Numbered from the stretch's first letter, positions 1-9,765 are shown. The stretch: 39,734 bases of DNA from Oxalobacteraceae bacterium (GCA_947374865.1 CANCDR010000023.1:1-39734), one strand, 5' to 3'. Notes: generated by a model not told the origin, from the sequence alone. Numbers and translations are program-made.

Positions 1-36
1 ACTACACCGCTTCGCCAATCCGGTACAATCCGTCCC

Positions 37-2229
37 ATGATCGCCTCCCCGCAAAACCTGTTTGACACCCCGTCCAAAGCGCCGCGCAAATCTGCGCCCG
101 CGCCTTTTCTGCCTATGTCGAGGGCCGAGATGGATGTGCTCGGCTGGGACAGCTGCGACGTCATCCTGATTACCGGCGATGCCTACATCGACCACCCGAG
201 CTTCGGCATGGCCTTGATCGGTCGTCTGCTTGAGGCGCAAGGCTATAAGGTCGGCATTATCAGTCAGCCGGACTGGCTCTCCGCCGATGGCTTTCGCACG
301 CTGGGCAAACCCAATCTTTATTTTGGTATCACTTCGGGCAATATGGACTCGATGGTCAATCGCTACACGGCCGACCGCAAGATCCGTTCCGACGATGCAT
401 ACACCGCCAATGGCGAACCCAACAAACGCCCCGACCGCGCCGTCACGGTGTATTCCCAGCGTGCGCGTGAAGCTTTCCCGGGAGTGAATATCGTCATCGG
501 CAGTATCGAAGCCAGCCTGCGGCGGATTGCGCATTACGATTACTGGTCCGATACCGTCAAGCGTTCGGTGCTGATGGATTCCAAGGCTGACATTCTCTTG
601 TACGGCAATGCCGAGCGGGCATTAGTCGGGCTCACGCACCGACTGGCAGCTGGCGAGCCGATCAAGGAAATTCGCGACTTACGCGGCACCTCCTTCATGG
701 TCTCGCGCGGCTGGAAGCCGGCCGAAGACTGGAGTGAAGTCAACTCGACCCGGGTCGATACGCCAGGCAAGGTCGAAGCGCATCCCGATCCGTATGAAAT
801 GAAATCCAAGGACACGCAAAGCTGCGCCACGGATGCCGCCGCCGATGCCACCGCGGATGCCGCGACTGCCGTCAAGCCGATCAAGATTCTGTCGCGTGAA
901 GAGCGGCAGCTGCAAATGCGCGAGATCCGCGAAAAGAGCGTGGTCCGCCTGCCTTCCTACGAACAGGTGAAGGCCGATCCGGTCATGTATGCGCATGCCT
1001 CGCGGGTATTTCACCTTGAATCGAATCCTGGCAATGCGCGCGCCTTGGTGCAGGCACATGGTGAACGCGATGTCTGGCTGACGCCGCCGCCGATTCCGCT
1101 CGAAATGGATGAGATGGATGGCGTCTACGATATGGCTTACGCGCGGGCGCCACATCCCTCGTATGGCAAAGCCAAGATACCGGCCTGGGACATGATCCGT
1201 TTTTCGGTCAACATCATGCGCGGCTGTTTTGGTGGCTGCACCTTCTGCTCGATTACCGAACATGAAGGACGCATCATCCAGAGTCGTTCAGAGCCGTCCA
1301 TCCTGCGCGAAATCGAACTCATCCGCGACAAGACCAAGGGCTTTACAGGCACCATTTCCGATCTGGGCGGCCCGACGGCCAACATGTACCGGCTGGCCTG
1401 CAAAGACAAAAAAATCGAAGAATCCTGTCGCCGGCTGTCGTGCGTGTATCCGAGCATCTGCAGCAATCTGGGTACCGATCACAGCAAGCTGATTTCGCTC
1501 TATCGCAAGGCGCGGGCCATTCCCGGGGTGAAGAAAATTCTCATTGGTTCTGGGGTGCGTTACGATCTGGCGGTGCGCTCACCCGAGTACGTCAAGGAAC
1601 TCGTCACGCATCATGTGTCAGGCCTGCTGAAAATCGCGCCGGAGCATTCCGAAGAAGGCACGCTGTCGAAGATGATGAAGCCCGGCATGGGCAGCTACGA
1701 TCGCTTCAAGGAATTGTTTGATAAGTACTCGCGTGAAGCCGGCAAGGAGCAATACCTGATCCCTTACTTCATTGCCGCCCATCCCGGCTGCACGGATGAA
1801 GACATGCTCAATCTGGCGATCTGGCTCAAGAAAAGCGGCTTCAATCTGGATCAGGTGCAGACCTTCACGCCTACACCCATGGCGATGGCCACTACCATGT
1901 ACCACACGCGTAAAAATCCGCTGCATAAAGTGACGGAAGATTCGGAAGTCGTCGAGACGGCGCGCAGCGGCAAGGTGCGGACTTTGCACAAAGCCTTCCT
2001 GCGTTTTCACGATCCCGAAAACTGGCCGATCCTGCGCGACGCCTTGGTACGCATGGGTCGATCGGACTTAATCGGCAGCGGCGACAAATGCCTGGTCCCG
2101 CGCTGGGAAGGCTCAGTCGCCGGACAACGTAAAAAACCCGGCGAAGTCGGCCCCGGTATCGGCAGTCTGCGCAAACCCGCCGGCGGCATCATTGCCCGCC
2201 GCAGCGGCCAATCAACAAAACGTAAGTAG
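37..2229 (+). CDS. ygiQ: YgiQ family radical SAM protein
   Basis: This 730-residue protein matches the large YgiQ (UPF0313) family in length and layout. The N-terminal domain opens with the family block [20 protein letters not shown] (about residues 23-42), so the start at 37 is kept although no clear ribosome binding site precedes it. The radical-SAM core carries the CX3CX2C cluster ligands Cys397, Cys401 and Cys404 in GCFGGCTFC, which bind a 4Fe-4S cluster and S-adenosylmethionine. The C-terminal tail is basic, as in the family. Residues about 264-278 are an Ala/Asp/Thr-rich linker made by a 12-bp tandem repeat. Family membership is seen clearly; the reaction and substrate are not established for the family. 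The gene stands alone and converges on the next gene across a hairpin. Confidence 0.95.
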   Translation: MIASPQNLFDTPSKAPRKSAPAPFLPMSRAEMDVLGWDSCDVILITGDAYIDHPSFGMALIGRLLEAQGYKVGIISQPDWLSADGFRTLGKPNLYFGITSGNMDSMVNRYTADRKIRSDDAYTANGEPNKRPDRAVTVYSQRAREAFPGVNIVIGSIEASLRRIAHYDYWSDTVKRSVLMDSKADILLYGNAERALVGLTHRLAAGEPIKEIRDLRGTSFMVSRGWKPAEDWSEVNSTRVDTPGKVEAHPDPYEMKSKDTQSCATDAAADATADAATAVKPIKILSREERQLQMREIREKSVVRLPSYEQVKADPVMYAHASRVFHLESNPGNARALVQAHGERDVWLTPPPIPLEMDEMDGVYDMAYARAPHPSYGKAKIPAWDMIRFSVNIMRGCFGGCTFCSITEHEGRIIQSRSEPSILREIELIRDKTKGFTGTISDLGGPTANMYRLACKDKKIEESCRRLSCVYPSICSNLGTDHSKLISLYRKARAIPGVKKILIGSGVRYDLAVRSPEYVKELVTHHVSGLLKIAPEHSEEGTLSKMMKPGMGSYDRFKELFDKYSREAGKEQYLIPYFIAAHPGCTDEDMLNLAIWLKKSGFNLDQVQTFTPTPMAMATTMYHTRKNPLHKVTEDSEVVETARSGKVRTLHKAFLRFHDPENWPILRDALVRMGRSDLIGSGDKCLVPRWEGSVAGQRKKPGEVGPGIGSLRKPAGGIIARRSGQSTKRK
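832..867 (+). repeat. In-frame 12-bp tandem repeat inside ygiQ
   Basis: Three degenerate 12-bp units begin at 832, 844 and 856, each starting GATGCC. They encode an Asp-Ala-Ala/Thr-Ala-rich linker between the N-terminal domain and the radical-SAM core. The unit length is a multiple of three, so gain or loss of a unit would keep the frame. Confidence 0.7.
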
Positions 2230-2255
2230 CCAGTCAACCAAACGACAGACGAACG

Positions 2256-2281
2256 CGTGTGCACAAACTACCGTGCACACG
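2256..2281. terminator. Hairpin between convergent genes
   Basis: A perfect 9-bp stem (CGTGTGCAC / GTGCACACG) with an 8-nt loop lies between the stop of ygiQ and the stop of the convergent secreted-hydrolase gene. Its position suggests a bidirectional transcription terminator. There is no clear T-tract on either side, so intrinsic termination is not certain. Confidence 0.5.
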
Positions 2282-2288
2282 GGCTGAC

Positions 2289-3620
2289 TCAACGGTCAAA
2301 GTAACCCGACTCAATAAATCGCAGCCACAGATTACCGACGACCTTGATACTCTCCTGTCGATACAGGTAGTGCTGAAAATTCTCCACCCGTCCGACCCGA
2401 TACTGCCTTACATACGACTCCATCGCCTCGCGATGCGCATCGACGATTTTCGGACCAATGGCTTCGTCTTTGGTGCCATTGAGATCGAGTACCGCCAGAT
2501 CCTTGAGTTCGGCAGGCGGAAAGCTGGGCTCAATCATATTGCGAATGAATTGGGCTAATCCGACCTTGCGTTCTTCAGCCGGCAGGAAGTCCGACAGCCA
2601 TAGCCGCAACGCGACCTCGGTGAGCGAAGCGACATTGAACTGCATCGGCGCATCTTCACCACTCTTAAAGCGCGGCTCGCGCAGGGCGGCCTGCCACCAT
2701 TTCTGACGCGTGGCGTCATCGAGCTCCTTGGTGTAATAGCCAAAATCGTCGAACCCCCGCTCACGCAAACGCAGCGCAGTCTGAGTATAGGGCGTAGAAA
2801 AATCACCCTGTTTGGCCTTGCGATAGACGTAGGCTAAACCGGTGCTGCTGGTGCCCCAGCCCAGGTAGCCATCCGGCTTATACTGCTTGGCCAGCGGGTA
2901 GAGAAAAGCACCGCCGGTCGACATGCCCCAAAACAGAACAAAGGCGCGCTCGCGCTGATTTGCCGGAATCGCTTTTTCGAGTGCCAGCTGGTAGCCCTTG
3001 AGATAAGTGATCGGCGTTGTGGCCAACATCTGGCGGTACAGTACGGTGCCAGTTTTGGGCATGCGATAAACGCTGCTGTCGCCCGAGGTGGCTTCCTTTT
3101 GCAGCGTGACCTTGCTGTCAAAATCTGCCGGTGTCCAAGGTGCCGTCTGCGCGCGATTAAAAATCGGCATGCGCTGATCGAGCGGAATATCGGCCCAGGA
3201 GCCGGAACCATCTTTTGCAAAAAAATTCCAGCGTCCGACCCGTGTCAGCGCGACGAAGGTCACGCCGCGTTTGGCCAGCCAGATGCCAGGACCTTCACCC
3301 CCGTCGGGCGTGGCCAGGAAATCGCCGGCCCATTCACTGCCCGGCTCACCGCCGACTACCACCAGTTTTTTTCCATGATGCAGTCGTGGCACATCGGGCG
3401 TGAGGGTCACCACGACCTGGGTAAATTGCTGACCGTGAGAAGTAAAATCAATGAAGGCGACGTCACGTTTAAAGCGACTGGTTTCAGGCGCGCCAGGGCT
3501 GTCGATAATTTCGCGCACCGCTTCCTTGCTGAGCGTCGCCTTATCGAGGGGCAGATCCCATGCAAAAGCCTGCGCTGAAAGCAGCAGAATGAGGAACAGC
3601 AAGGGTGAATATCGGCGCAT
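2289..3620 (-). CDS. Secreted alpha/beta-hydrolase-like protein of unknown function
   Basis: A 443-residue protein. The N-terminus is a typical Sec signal peptide (basic MRR, hydrophobic LLFLILLLS, then AQAFA with probable cleavage near residue 20), so the mature protein should be periplasmic or extracellular. Residues 232-236 read GMSTG, a GXSXG nucleophile-elbow pattern (candidate Ser234) after a hydrophobic strand (AFVLFW), as in alpha/beta hydrolases. Around residues 85-95 there is a VVVGGEPGSE segment that could form an oxyanion loop. The C-terminal half is rich in Trp, Tyr and Arg. I do not recognise a named family or substrate. A purine-rich GAGAG stretch about 5-10 bases before the ATG supports the start. 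The enzyme role is an inference from the GXSXG pattern only. Confidence 0.75.
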   Translation of the reverse strand: MRRYSPLLFLILLLSAQAFAWDLPLDKATLSKEAVREIIDSPGAPETSRFKRDVAFIDFTSHGQQFTQVVVTLTPDVPRLHHGKKLVVVGGEPGSEWAGDFLATPDGGEGPGIWLAKRGVTFVALTRVGRWNFFAKDGSGSWADIPLDQRMPIFNRAQTAPWTPADFDSKVTLQKEATSGDSSVYRMPKTGTVLYRQMLATTPITYLKGYQLALEKAIPANQRERAFVLFWGMSTGGAFLYPLAKQYKPDGYLGWGTSSTGLAYVYRKAKQGDFSTPYTQTALRLRERGFDDFGYYTKELDDATRQKWWQAALREPRFKSGEDAPMQFNVASLTEVALRLWLSDFLPAEERKVGLAQFIRNMIEPSFPPAELKDLAVLDLNGTKDEAIGPKIVDAHREAMESYVRQYRVGRVENFQHYLYRQESIKVVGNLWLRFIESGYFDR

Positions 3621-3707
3621 ATTTTTCTCTCGAAGGATTCAATAGCCACTTTTATACGATGGGATGCGCGCCCTGTCCAGAGAATATTACAAGCTGACGA
3701 AGCTGGC

Positions 3708-5219
3708 TTAACCGACTAAGTGACGCGCCTGACGTTGCGGCAGTGTTTCGTTCCGCGATGCTGCGGGCTTTTCTACTGCGGCGCCTTTGGCATGCATATT
3801 ATGATTCTGCCCGGCGTAATCGGTGCGCATCACTTCGCGCACCTGCTGTGCATCGACGCCGCGCTCGGTGAGCCAGGCGGCGACCAGGCCGGCCAGACGG
3901 TCCATCGCGATGCGATGGGTGGCATCGGTCTTTTGATACAGCCAGTCCGACAGCGCCATGAAATTAGCAAACGGGGACGTGGACAAAATCAATTCGAGGG
4001 TGTGCTGAAAACGGCCCGAATTGGCCACCAGATCCCAGTAGCGCGCAAAGCGAACCAGTCGCTGCATATCGCTAAAATGAATACGATCCGTGGCCAAAAT
4101 TGTATAGGGCGGCGCCGGATCAAATATCAGACCGAATGCCTCGGTATGACGAATGATGGGCGTGCCGCGCAGACGCTTTAAGATTCCGAACTGGATCTCG
4201 TGCGGACGCAGCGCCACCAAACGATCGAAGCCGGCCGCAAAGCTGGCCATGTCTTCTCCCGGCAGTCCGGCGATCAGATCGACGTGCAAATGGGCCTGCG
4301 AATGACTGACCAGCCAGCGAATATTCTCCGCGGCTTTGTCGTTATCTTGTTTGCGGCTGACCAGCGCCTGCACTTCTGGATTGAAGCTTTGAATGCCGAT
4401 CTCAAACTGCAGCGCGCCTGCTGGAAATTGCTGGATCGAGGCCTTGAGCGCATCGGGCAAATGGTCCGGCACGACTTCAAAATGGGCATACACAGGATCA
4501 TCTGGATAAGCGGCCAGTTTATCGAGAAAGAATTGCATGATCTTTAAGCTGGTCTTGATATTCAGATTAAAGGTGCGGTCGACAAACTTGAACAGCCGCG
4601 CACCCCGTACATGCAAGGCTTCCATCTCGGCCAGAAAAAGATCAATCTCAAAAGGCCAGGCGGTTTTATCCAGCGCCGAAAGACAAAATTCACATTTGAA
4701 GGGACAGCCGCGCGAGGCTTCTACATACAGCGTGCGGTGGCGGATATCTGGGTCGGAATAAAATTCGTAAGGCAGCGCGAGATCCTTGAGCGGCGCCTGC
4801 ACGCCGACATGGATTTTCATGAGCGGTTTTGGGCCGTGCAGGATTTGCCGGCACAGCGCGACGAAACTGACATCGCCCCAGCCGGTGATCAGATAATCGG
4901 CCAGCTGCACGATGGGCTGCTCGGCGGATTCATACGATACTTCCGGCCCGCCCAACACGATCGCCACCTGCGGCGCGAGCCGTTTAAGCAGCGCCACGAT
5001 CTTGGTCGTTTCCTCGATATTCCAGATATAGACCCCAAAGCCGATCACGCGCGGATTGGCCGCCAGCAGCTTTTCAACGACCTCGGTAGTTTTGGCACCG
5101 ATGACGAATTCCTGCACCACAGTCTGCGACTGCAGTTCGGCCATATTGGCATACAGGTAGCGTAGCCCCAGCGAGGCGTGGGCGTAACGCGCATTCAGGG
5201 TCGACAAAAGAATGGTCAT
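3708..5219 (-). CDS. B12-binding-domain radical SAM protein
   Basis: A 503-residue protein with an N-terminal cobalamin-binding-like Rossmann domain (about residues 1-130; VIGFGVYIWNIEET and VLGGPEVSYE are typical). A radical-SAM core follows, with CX3CX2C ligands Cys172, Cys176 and Cys179 in GCPFKCEFC. The ELP3/MiaB-like block EIGIQSFNPEV and the HVDLIAGLPGED segment belong to the same core. The C-terminal part (about 370-503) resembles the DUF4080-type extension often found on these proteins. No DXHXXG cobalamin-ligand motif is seen, so any cobalamin would bind base-off without a protein His ligand. Known relatives include methyltransferases and ring-modifying enzymes, but the substrate here cannot be read. 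The gene is divergent from the patatin gene. Confidence 0.9.
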   Translation of the reverse strand: MTILLSTLNARYAHASLGLRYLYANMAELQSQTVVQEFVIGAKTTEVVEKLLAANPRVIGFGVYIWNIEETTKIVALLKRLAPQVAIVLGGPEVSYESAEQPIVQLADYLITGWGDVSFVALCRQILHGPKPLMKIHVGVQAPLKDLALPYEFYSDPDIRHRTLYVEASRGCPFKCEFCLSALDKTAWPFEIDLFLAEMEALHVRGARLFKFVDRTFNLNIKTSLKIMQFFLDKLAAYPDDPVYAHFEVVPDHLPDALKASIQQFPAGALQFEIGIQSFNPEVQALVSRKQDNDKAAENIRWLVSHSQAHLHVDLIAGLPGEDMASFAAGFDRLVALRPHEIQFGILKRLRGTPIIRHTEAFGLIFDPAPPYTILATDRIHFSDMQRLVRFARYWDLVANSGRFQHTLELILSTSPFANFMALSDWLYQKTDATHRIAMDRLAGLVAAWLTERGVDAQQVREVMRTDYAGQNHNMHAKGAAVEKPAASRNETLPQRQARHLVG

Positions 5220-5374
5220 GGCGGATCAAATCACGGTGAAGGCGTCATTCTACGCTGCTCGCAGGAAGTCATCCCGAAGCGCTGCTTATTGGACTGAGCG
5301 ACAGAGCAAATTCAAAAGCATTTCTGCTCACGTCCTGATCCGCTTCAAAAACTTAACAAAGAAACCCCGCTATG

Positions 5375-5427
5375 CTCGGACGGAGAAGTTCCGTAATCCA
5401 CGCCGAGAACCCGCAGCCGTAATCCAC
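5375..5427 (+). promoter_or_regulatory. Leader hairpin and 11-bp direct repeat upstream of the patatin gene
   Basis: Within the 229-bp divergent spacer, ACGGA/TCCGT (5380-5384 / 5390-5394) form a small hairpin. It is flanked by a second pairing CTCGG/CCGAG (5375-5379 / 5403-5407). The 11-mer CCGTAATCCAC occurs at 5391-5401 and again at 5417-5427, 26 bp apart. A role as an operator pair or leader structure is only an inference. Confidence 0.3.
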
Positions 5428-5448
5428 CCGCTTTCACGATTGAATCGC

Positions 5449-6585
5449 ATGACCATTCCTCACAAACACAAAGCTAATCGCCGCAGTCATCGGATTGCCA
5501 TGGTGCTGCAGGGCGGTGGCGCATTGGGCGCTTACCAAGCCGGGGTGTATCAGGCGTTGCAGGAAAATGATCTATGCCCGGACTGGATCGTTGGCACCTC
5601 GATTGGCGCCATTAATGCCGCCATCATCGCCGGCAATCATCGCAGTGACCGCCTGGACCGCTTACATGAATTTTGGGACCGGATCGCCTTCGAAGATCAG
5701 TTTGATCTGCATCAGGTACCCGACTCGATACGGCAGTTTAATTCCTGGCTCAGCACCATGCATGCGATTACCACCGGCGTGAATGGCTTTTTTACGCCGC
5801 GAACAGCGTCCTTGTTTGGCCTGGGCGTACCGGTCACGCCCGAACTGGCGAGCTTTTATAATACCCGCGACCTGGGTACCAGCCTGCGTCAGCTGGTCGA
5901 TCTGGATTACCTCAACACACCGGGCGGCATTCGTCTGACAGTCAATGCACTCAAAGTCACGACCGGCGAACTTACGAGCTTTGATACACAACATCAGCAG
6001 GTACGGATCGAACATATTATGGCCAGCGGCGCCCTGCCCCCCGGCTTTCCGCCTGTGCGCATCAATGGCGACCTGTACTGGGATGGCGGCATGTTCTCCA
6101 ATACGCCGCTCGAAACCGTGCTGGAAGACGAACCGCGGGAAGACACCATCTGCTTCATGGTCGATCTATGGAGCGCGGCAGGACCAGAGCCTTGCACCAT
6201 TGACGAAGTGCAGACCCGCCAAAAGGATGTTCTTTACGCCTCGCGCTCCAAAATGCACATCGATGACTATTTGCGTTTGCATGTATTGCGCAGTCTGGTC
6301 CGCGTGATGTACGAACAGATCCCGCCCGAACTTCGCACCCCCGAAGAAAGCCAGGCGCTCACCAAAGTCGGGGCCGACACCATCATGCACATCGTGCGGC
6401 TGGTGTATGCCGGACGCGACTGGCATATGGCCTCCAAGGATATCAATTTCTCGCGCGGCTCGATTAAATGGCGCTGGCAACAAGGCTATCAGGATGGGCT
6501 ACAGGCAGTGAAAAACGCCGCCTGGTTATGCGTCGTGCCGGCCGAGACGGGTGTCGTTGTACATGAGCTCAATCCGGGGGTTTGA
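5449..6585 (+). CDS. Patatin-like phospholipase (DUF3734-type)
   Basis: The open frame extends upstream to 5212, but similarity begins at the ATG at 5449, which gives 378 residues. Patatin hallmarks are present: the oxyanion loop GGGALGAYQAG (about residues 22-32), the nucleophile elbow GTSIG with Ser51, and the catalytic-dyad Asp212 in WDGGMFSNTP. The C-terminal region (about 270-370), including the segment SKDINFSRGSIKWRWQQGY, resembles the DUF3734 extension seen in many proteobacterial patatin proteins. These enzymes are serine acyl hydrolases acting on phospholipids or other acyl lipids. There is no signal peptide, so a cytosolic or membrane-peripheral location is likely. The exact lipid substrate is unknown. 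Confidence 0.9.
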   Translation: MTIPHKHKANRRSHRIAMVLQGGGALGAYQAGVYQALQENDLCPDWIVGTSIGAINAAIIAGNHRSDRLDRLHEFWDRIAFEDQFDLHQVPDSIRQFNSWLSTMHAITTGVNGFFTPRTASLFGLGVPVTPELASFYNTRDLGTSLRQLVDLDYLNTPGGIRLTVNALKVTTGELTSFDTQHQQVRIEHIMASGALPPGFPPVRINGDLYWDGGMFSNTPLETVLEDEPREDTICFMVDLWSAAGPEPCTIDEVQTRQKDVLYASRSKMHIDDYLRLHVLRSLVRVMYEQIPPELRTPEESQALTKVGADTIMHIVRLVYAGRDWHMASKDINFSRGSIKWRWQQGYQDGLQAVKNAAWLCVVPAETGVVVHELNPGV

Positions 6586-6654
6586 TAGCGGGATTGTTTA
6601 TGTATTTTTTTTATGTTTTTCGCGATCGGCTTTTCTCTTAATCCGCATCAGCGC

Positions 6655-6710
6655 TGGGCTGGCATCGCCCTCAGTCAAACTGCGACATTCCTTCGGTCGA
6701 TGCCACCCCA
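6655..6710. repeat. Inverted repeat, 13-nt arms
   Basis: The arm TGGGCTGGCATCG (6655-6667) pairs with CGATGCCACCCCA (6698-6710) in 12 of 13 positions, with a single C/C mismatch. The loop is 30 nt. A pyrimidine-rich tract follows on the plus strand. It could be a terminator for the patatin gene or the stem of a small RNA; neither is shown. Confidence 0.5.
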
Positions 6711-6821
6711 TCACTGACGCTCTCTTTCTTTTCGATTTTCATTTAGCGCTACCTATCCCTTTCTTCCAATTTGACCTCAGCTACCGGCACGACCTGCTAG
6801 CAATGAACCCGCACATGACGC

Positions 6822-6865
6822 GCGAATATTTCCCTCGGAAGCATTCGACCTAAGAAAATATTCGC
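6822..6865. repeat. Inverted repeat, 10-bp perfect arms
   Basis: The arms GCGAATATTT (6822-6831) and AAATATTCGC (6856-6865) are exact reverse complements separated by 24 nt. The AT-rich cores could serve as a dimeric regulator site or a stem-loop. It lies about 250 bp upstream of rarD. Confidence 0.5.
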
Positions 6866-7111
6866 CCGCCATGCGCTGGCACCGCCTGATCGCTATGGCG
6901 CCATTTTTTTCACTTCTTAATGCCACAGATAAACTACCGCCGGAATAGAGGCCTTACTAGCCCATTATGGATATGGGTTAAGAGACGTCGCGAGCGCTAA
7001 AAAATAAACCAAAAATGCAAATGACAAAGCCATTTCCCCCAAGGCATCCGTACAAAAAGAGCGTCCGTGAGACAATGGCTCCTGATAACTTTATGATGTT
7101 GGTCGTTCAAA

Positions 7112-7990
7112 ATGCAAACTGGCATGCTACTCGCCCTCGGCGCCTATATTATCTGGGGCCTGTTACCGATCTATCTCAAAGCACTCCAGGCAATCGATTC
7201 GGTAGAAGTCATGCTGCACCGGATTATCTGGTCACTGCTGGTATTGTTAGCGATACTGGCTTGGCGCAAACAATGGTCGTGGATCGCCGCCGCTATCCGC
7301 CAGCCTCGTCTCCTGCTCGGCTTTGCTGCCAGCGCCCTACTACTCTCGGCAAATTGGTATATCTATATTTGGGCCATCAACAATAACCGTGTCATCGACG
7401 CCAGCTTGGGATACTTCATCAACCCGCTGCTGAATGTCTTGTTAGGTTACGTCATGCTGGGCGAACGACTCCGTCCCGGCCAATGGCTAGCCGTTAGCAT
7501 CGCCGCTAGCGGGGTGGCGTGGCTGAGCTGGCAAGGCGGTCATCCACCATGGATCGGCGTCTCGCTCGCGCTCACCTTTGGCATTTATGGACTGCTGCGT
7601 AAAACCGCCAAGCTGGGCCCGCTGGAAGGACTGTCCCTCGAAACGATGTTGTTATTTCCTTTCGCCTTTGGCTATTTACTGTATATCAGCCAGCAGCATC
7701 ACAATAGCTTTGCCACCGCCTCCAGCTTCACACAAAGTCTGCTCGTGTTTGCCGGGCCTTTGACCGCCGTGCCATTGCTCCTGTTTGCCGCCGCGGCCCG
7801 CCGCTTACCGCTGTCGGTGCTCGGGCTGATGCAATATATCGGGCCATCGATGCAGCTTGGACTGGGCGTATGGCTTTATCATGAACCTTTTACCCCCGCC
7901 CGCATGCTGGGCTTTGTGATTATCTGGAGCGCGTTGGCAGTCTATTCACTTGAAGGCCTGTGGCGCGTCTGGCGCAATAAGGCGCACTAA
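7112..7990 (+). CDS. rarD: RarD-type EamA/DMT superfamily permease
   Basis: A 292-residue, very hydrophobic protein with about ten predicted membrane segments, the usual size and topology of RarD in the drug/metabolite transporter superfamily. Family-typical segments include the N-terminal GAYIIWGLLPIYLKAL, the LHRIIWS motif after the first helix pair, and SANWYIYIWAINNNRVIDAS with ASLGYFINPLLNVLLG in the middle. The C-terminal LMQYIGPSMQ and a second EamA repeat follow. It sits in the inner membrane. The transported solute is not known; the name RarD reflects a historical chloramphenicol-sensitivity annotation rather than a proven substrate. It is followed 70 bp later by ettA on the same strand. 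Confidence 0.9.
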   Translation: MQTGMLLALGAYIIWGLLPIYLKALQAIDSVEVMLHRIIWSLLVLLAILAWRKQWSWIAAAIRQPRLLLGFAASALLLSANWYIYIWAINNNRVIDASLGYFINPLLNVLLGYVMLGERLRPGQWLAVSIAASGVAWLSWQGGHPPWIGVSLALTFGIYGLLRKTAKLGPLEGLSLETMLLFPFAFGYLLYISQQHHNSFATASSFTQSLLVFAGPLTAVPLLLFAAAARRLPLSVLGLMQYIGPSMQLGLGVWLYHEPFTPARMLGFVIIWSALAVYSLEGLWRVWRNKAH

Positions 7991-8060
7991 AGCCCAGTAG
8001 CGACAGACACGGGTTTTGTCGTATGCTCTCTGCATTCACCTTTTTTTATCCGGAAACCTG

Positions 8061-9728
8061 ATGGCCAATTACGTATATACGATGAACCGCGTGGGCAAAA
8101 TTGTCCCGCCCAAGCGACAAATTTTAAAAGACATCTCCCTGTCGTTTTTTCCCGGCGCCAAAATCGGTGTGCTGGGCCTGAATGGCTCAGGCAAATCCAC
8201 GCTGCTCAAAATTATGGCTGGTATCGATACCGATATTCAGGGCGAAGCCGTACCCATGCCGGGCTTAAATATCGGCTACCTGCCGCAAGAACCGGTCCTC
8301 GATCCGGAACAGACCGTGCGTCAAGTCGTCGAAGGCGGATTAGGCGAAGTGTTTGAAGCGCGCGCCAAACTCGATGCCGTGTATGCCGCCTACGCGGAAG
8401 AAGACGCCGATTTCGATGCGCTGGCGGCCGAGCAGGCACGACTGGAAGCGATCATCTCCACCTCCGACGGTAATAACCTCGACCTGCAGCTGGAAATGGC
8501 TGCCGATGCTTTGCGCCTGCCGCCCTGGGACGCCAAAATTGGCGTGCTCTCAGGCGGTGAAAAGCGCCGTGTGGCCCTATGCCGCCTGCTGCTCTCCAAA
8601 CCCGACATGCTGCTGCTCGACGAACCGACCAATCACCTCGACGCCGAATCGGTCGACTGGCTCGAACAATTCCTGCTGCGCTTTCCCGGCACTGTGGTCG
8701 GCATCACCCATGACCGCTACTTTCTCGACAACGCCGCCGAATGGATTCTTGAGCTCGACCGCGGTCACGGTATTCCATGGAAGGGTAATTACAGCTCATG
8801 GCTGGAGCAAAAAGGGAATCGCCTCAAGCAGGAAGAATCGAGCGAATCATCACGACAAAAAACTATCGCTAAGGAACTCGAATGGGTGCGGCAAAATCCC
8901 AAGGGCCGGCAAGCCAAGAGCAAGGCTCGACTGGCGCGCTTTAACGAACTGTCGGAACACGAATACCAGAAGCGCAACGAAACCCAGGAGATCTTCATTC
9001 CGGTCGCCGAGCGGCTTGGTAATGAAGTCATCGAATTCAAGAATGTCTCGAAATCCTTTGGCGATCGCCTGCTGATCGATGATCTGAGTTTTCGCATTCC
9101 GGCCGGCGCCATCGTTGGCATCATTGGCCCGAACGGCGCGGGTAAGTCGACCTTATTTAAGATGATCACCGGTGTCGAACAGCCTGACAGCGGCGAAGTC
9201 GTGATCGGTACGACGGCGCGGATTTCGATCGTCGATCAGACCCGCGAATCGCTGGAAAATAACAAGACCGTCTTTGAAGACGTAACCGGTGGCGCCGATA
9301 TCCTGACAGTCGGCCGCTTCGAAATGGCCTCACGCGCTTATCTGGGCCGCTTCAACTTCAAGGGCGGCGATCAGCAAAAGATCGTCGGCAATTTATCCGG
9401 CGGCGAACGCGGCCGGCTCCATCTGGCCAAGACCCTGCTCATGGGCGGCAACGTCTTGTTGCTCGATGAACCATCGAATGATCTGGACGTCGAAACACTG
9501 CGCGCGCTGGAAGATGCCTTACTCGAATTTGCTGGCAGCGTGCTGGTGATTTCCCATGATCGCTGGTTCCTCGACCGTATCGCGACGCATATCCTGGCCT
9601 TCGAAGGTAATTCGCAGGTGAGTTTCTTTGATGGGAATTATCAGGAATACGAAGCGGACAAGAAAAAGCGTCTGGGTGAAGAAGGTGCAAAACCAAAACG
9701 CATTCGTTACAAGCCACTGACGACCTAA
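8061..9728 (+). CDS. ettA: Energy-dependent translational throttle protein EttA (ABC-F)
   Basis: An upstream in-frame start exists at 8016, but the conserved N-terminus [13 protein letters not shown] starts at 8061 and gives 555 residues, the standard EttA length. Two ABC cassettes lie in tandem without membrane segments. Cassette 1 has the Walker [10 protein letters not shown] (39-47), the signature LSGGEKRR and the Walker [12 protein letters not shown]. Cassette 2 has the Walker [10 protein letters not shown] (356-364), LSGGERGR and [11 protein letters not shown]. The arm and the linker with the basic [14 protein letters not shown] block lie between them. EttA binds the ribosomal E site and gates the first peptide bond according to the ATP/ADP ratio. 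A strong hairpin follows the stop codon. Confidence 0.97.
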   Translation: MANYVYTMNRVGKIVPPKRQILKDISLSFFPGAKIGVLGLNGSGKSTLLKIMAGIDTDIQGEAVPMPGLNIGYLPQEPVLDPEQTVRQVVEGGLGEVFEARAKLDAVYAAYAEEDADFDALAAEQARLEAIISTSDGNNLDLQLEMAADALRLPPWDAKIGVLSGGEKRRVALCRLLLSKPDMLLLDEPTNHLDAESVDWLEQFLLRFPGTVVGITHDRYFLDNAAEWILELDRGHGIPWKGNYSSWLEQKGNRLKQEESSESSRQKTIAKELEWVRQNPKGRQAKSKARLARFNELSEHEYQKRNETQEIFIPVAERLGNEVIEFKNVSKSFGDRLLIDDLSFRIPAGAIVGIIGPNGAGKSTLFKMITGVEQPDSGEVVIGTTARISIVDQTRESLENNKTVFEDVTGGADILTVGRFEMASRAYLGRFNFKGGDQQKIVGNLSGGERGRLHLAKTLLMGGNVLLLDEPSNDLDVETLRALEDALLEFAGSVLVISHDRWFLDRIATHILAFEGNSQVSFFDGNYQEYEADKKKRLGEEGAKPKRIRYKPLTT

Positions 9729-9734
9729 GTGATG

Positions 9735-9765
9735 GATGCGGGACTGAATACATCCGTCCCGCATC
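9735..9765. terminator. Bidirectional terminator between ettA and the convergent gene
   Basis: A perfect 10-bp stem (GATGCGGGAC / GTCCCGCATC) with an 11-nt loop starts seven bases after the ettA stop. It is followed by a T-rich tail (TATTATTTTG) on the plus strand. It also lies just downstream of the minus-strand gene ending at 9773, so it can serve both. Confidence 0.75.

Larger units (their letters stand above)
6586..7111. other. 526-bp gap with no convincing gene
   Basis: This spacer between the patatin gene and rarD contains only a weak open frame with no family resemblance and no good ribosome binding site. It begins with a T-rich stretch (6597-6620) and holds two sizeable inverted repeats, listed separately. 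Near 6895-6904 is a palindrome ATGGCGCCAT followed by seven T residues, but with no room for a hairpin loop. I see no tRNA or riboswitch that I recognise. Confidence 0.5.

Noticed and set aside
1..36. TACAAT just upstream of ygiQ as a -10 element giving a leaderless transcript
   Set aside because: The window begins too close to judge the -35 position, and the bases there do not match a -35 element.
679..1263. 194-codon frame antisense to ygiQ
   Set aside because: It lies wholly inside a strongly conserved gene on the other strand; its Arg/His-rich, low-complexity product is typical of a GC-driven shadow.
6551..6853. 100-codon plus-strand open frame overlapping the end of the patatin gene
   Set aside because: It starts inside the patatin gene, has no good ribosome binding site or family resemblance, and crosses one inverted repeat fully and half of the other.
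6895..6911. Palindrome ATGGCGCCAT followed by seven T residues as an intrinsic terminator
   Set aside because: The palindrome has no loop bases, so a stable RNA hairpin of useful length cannot form.
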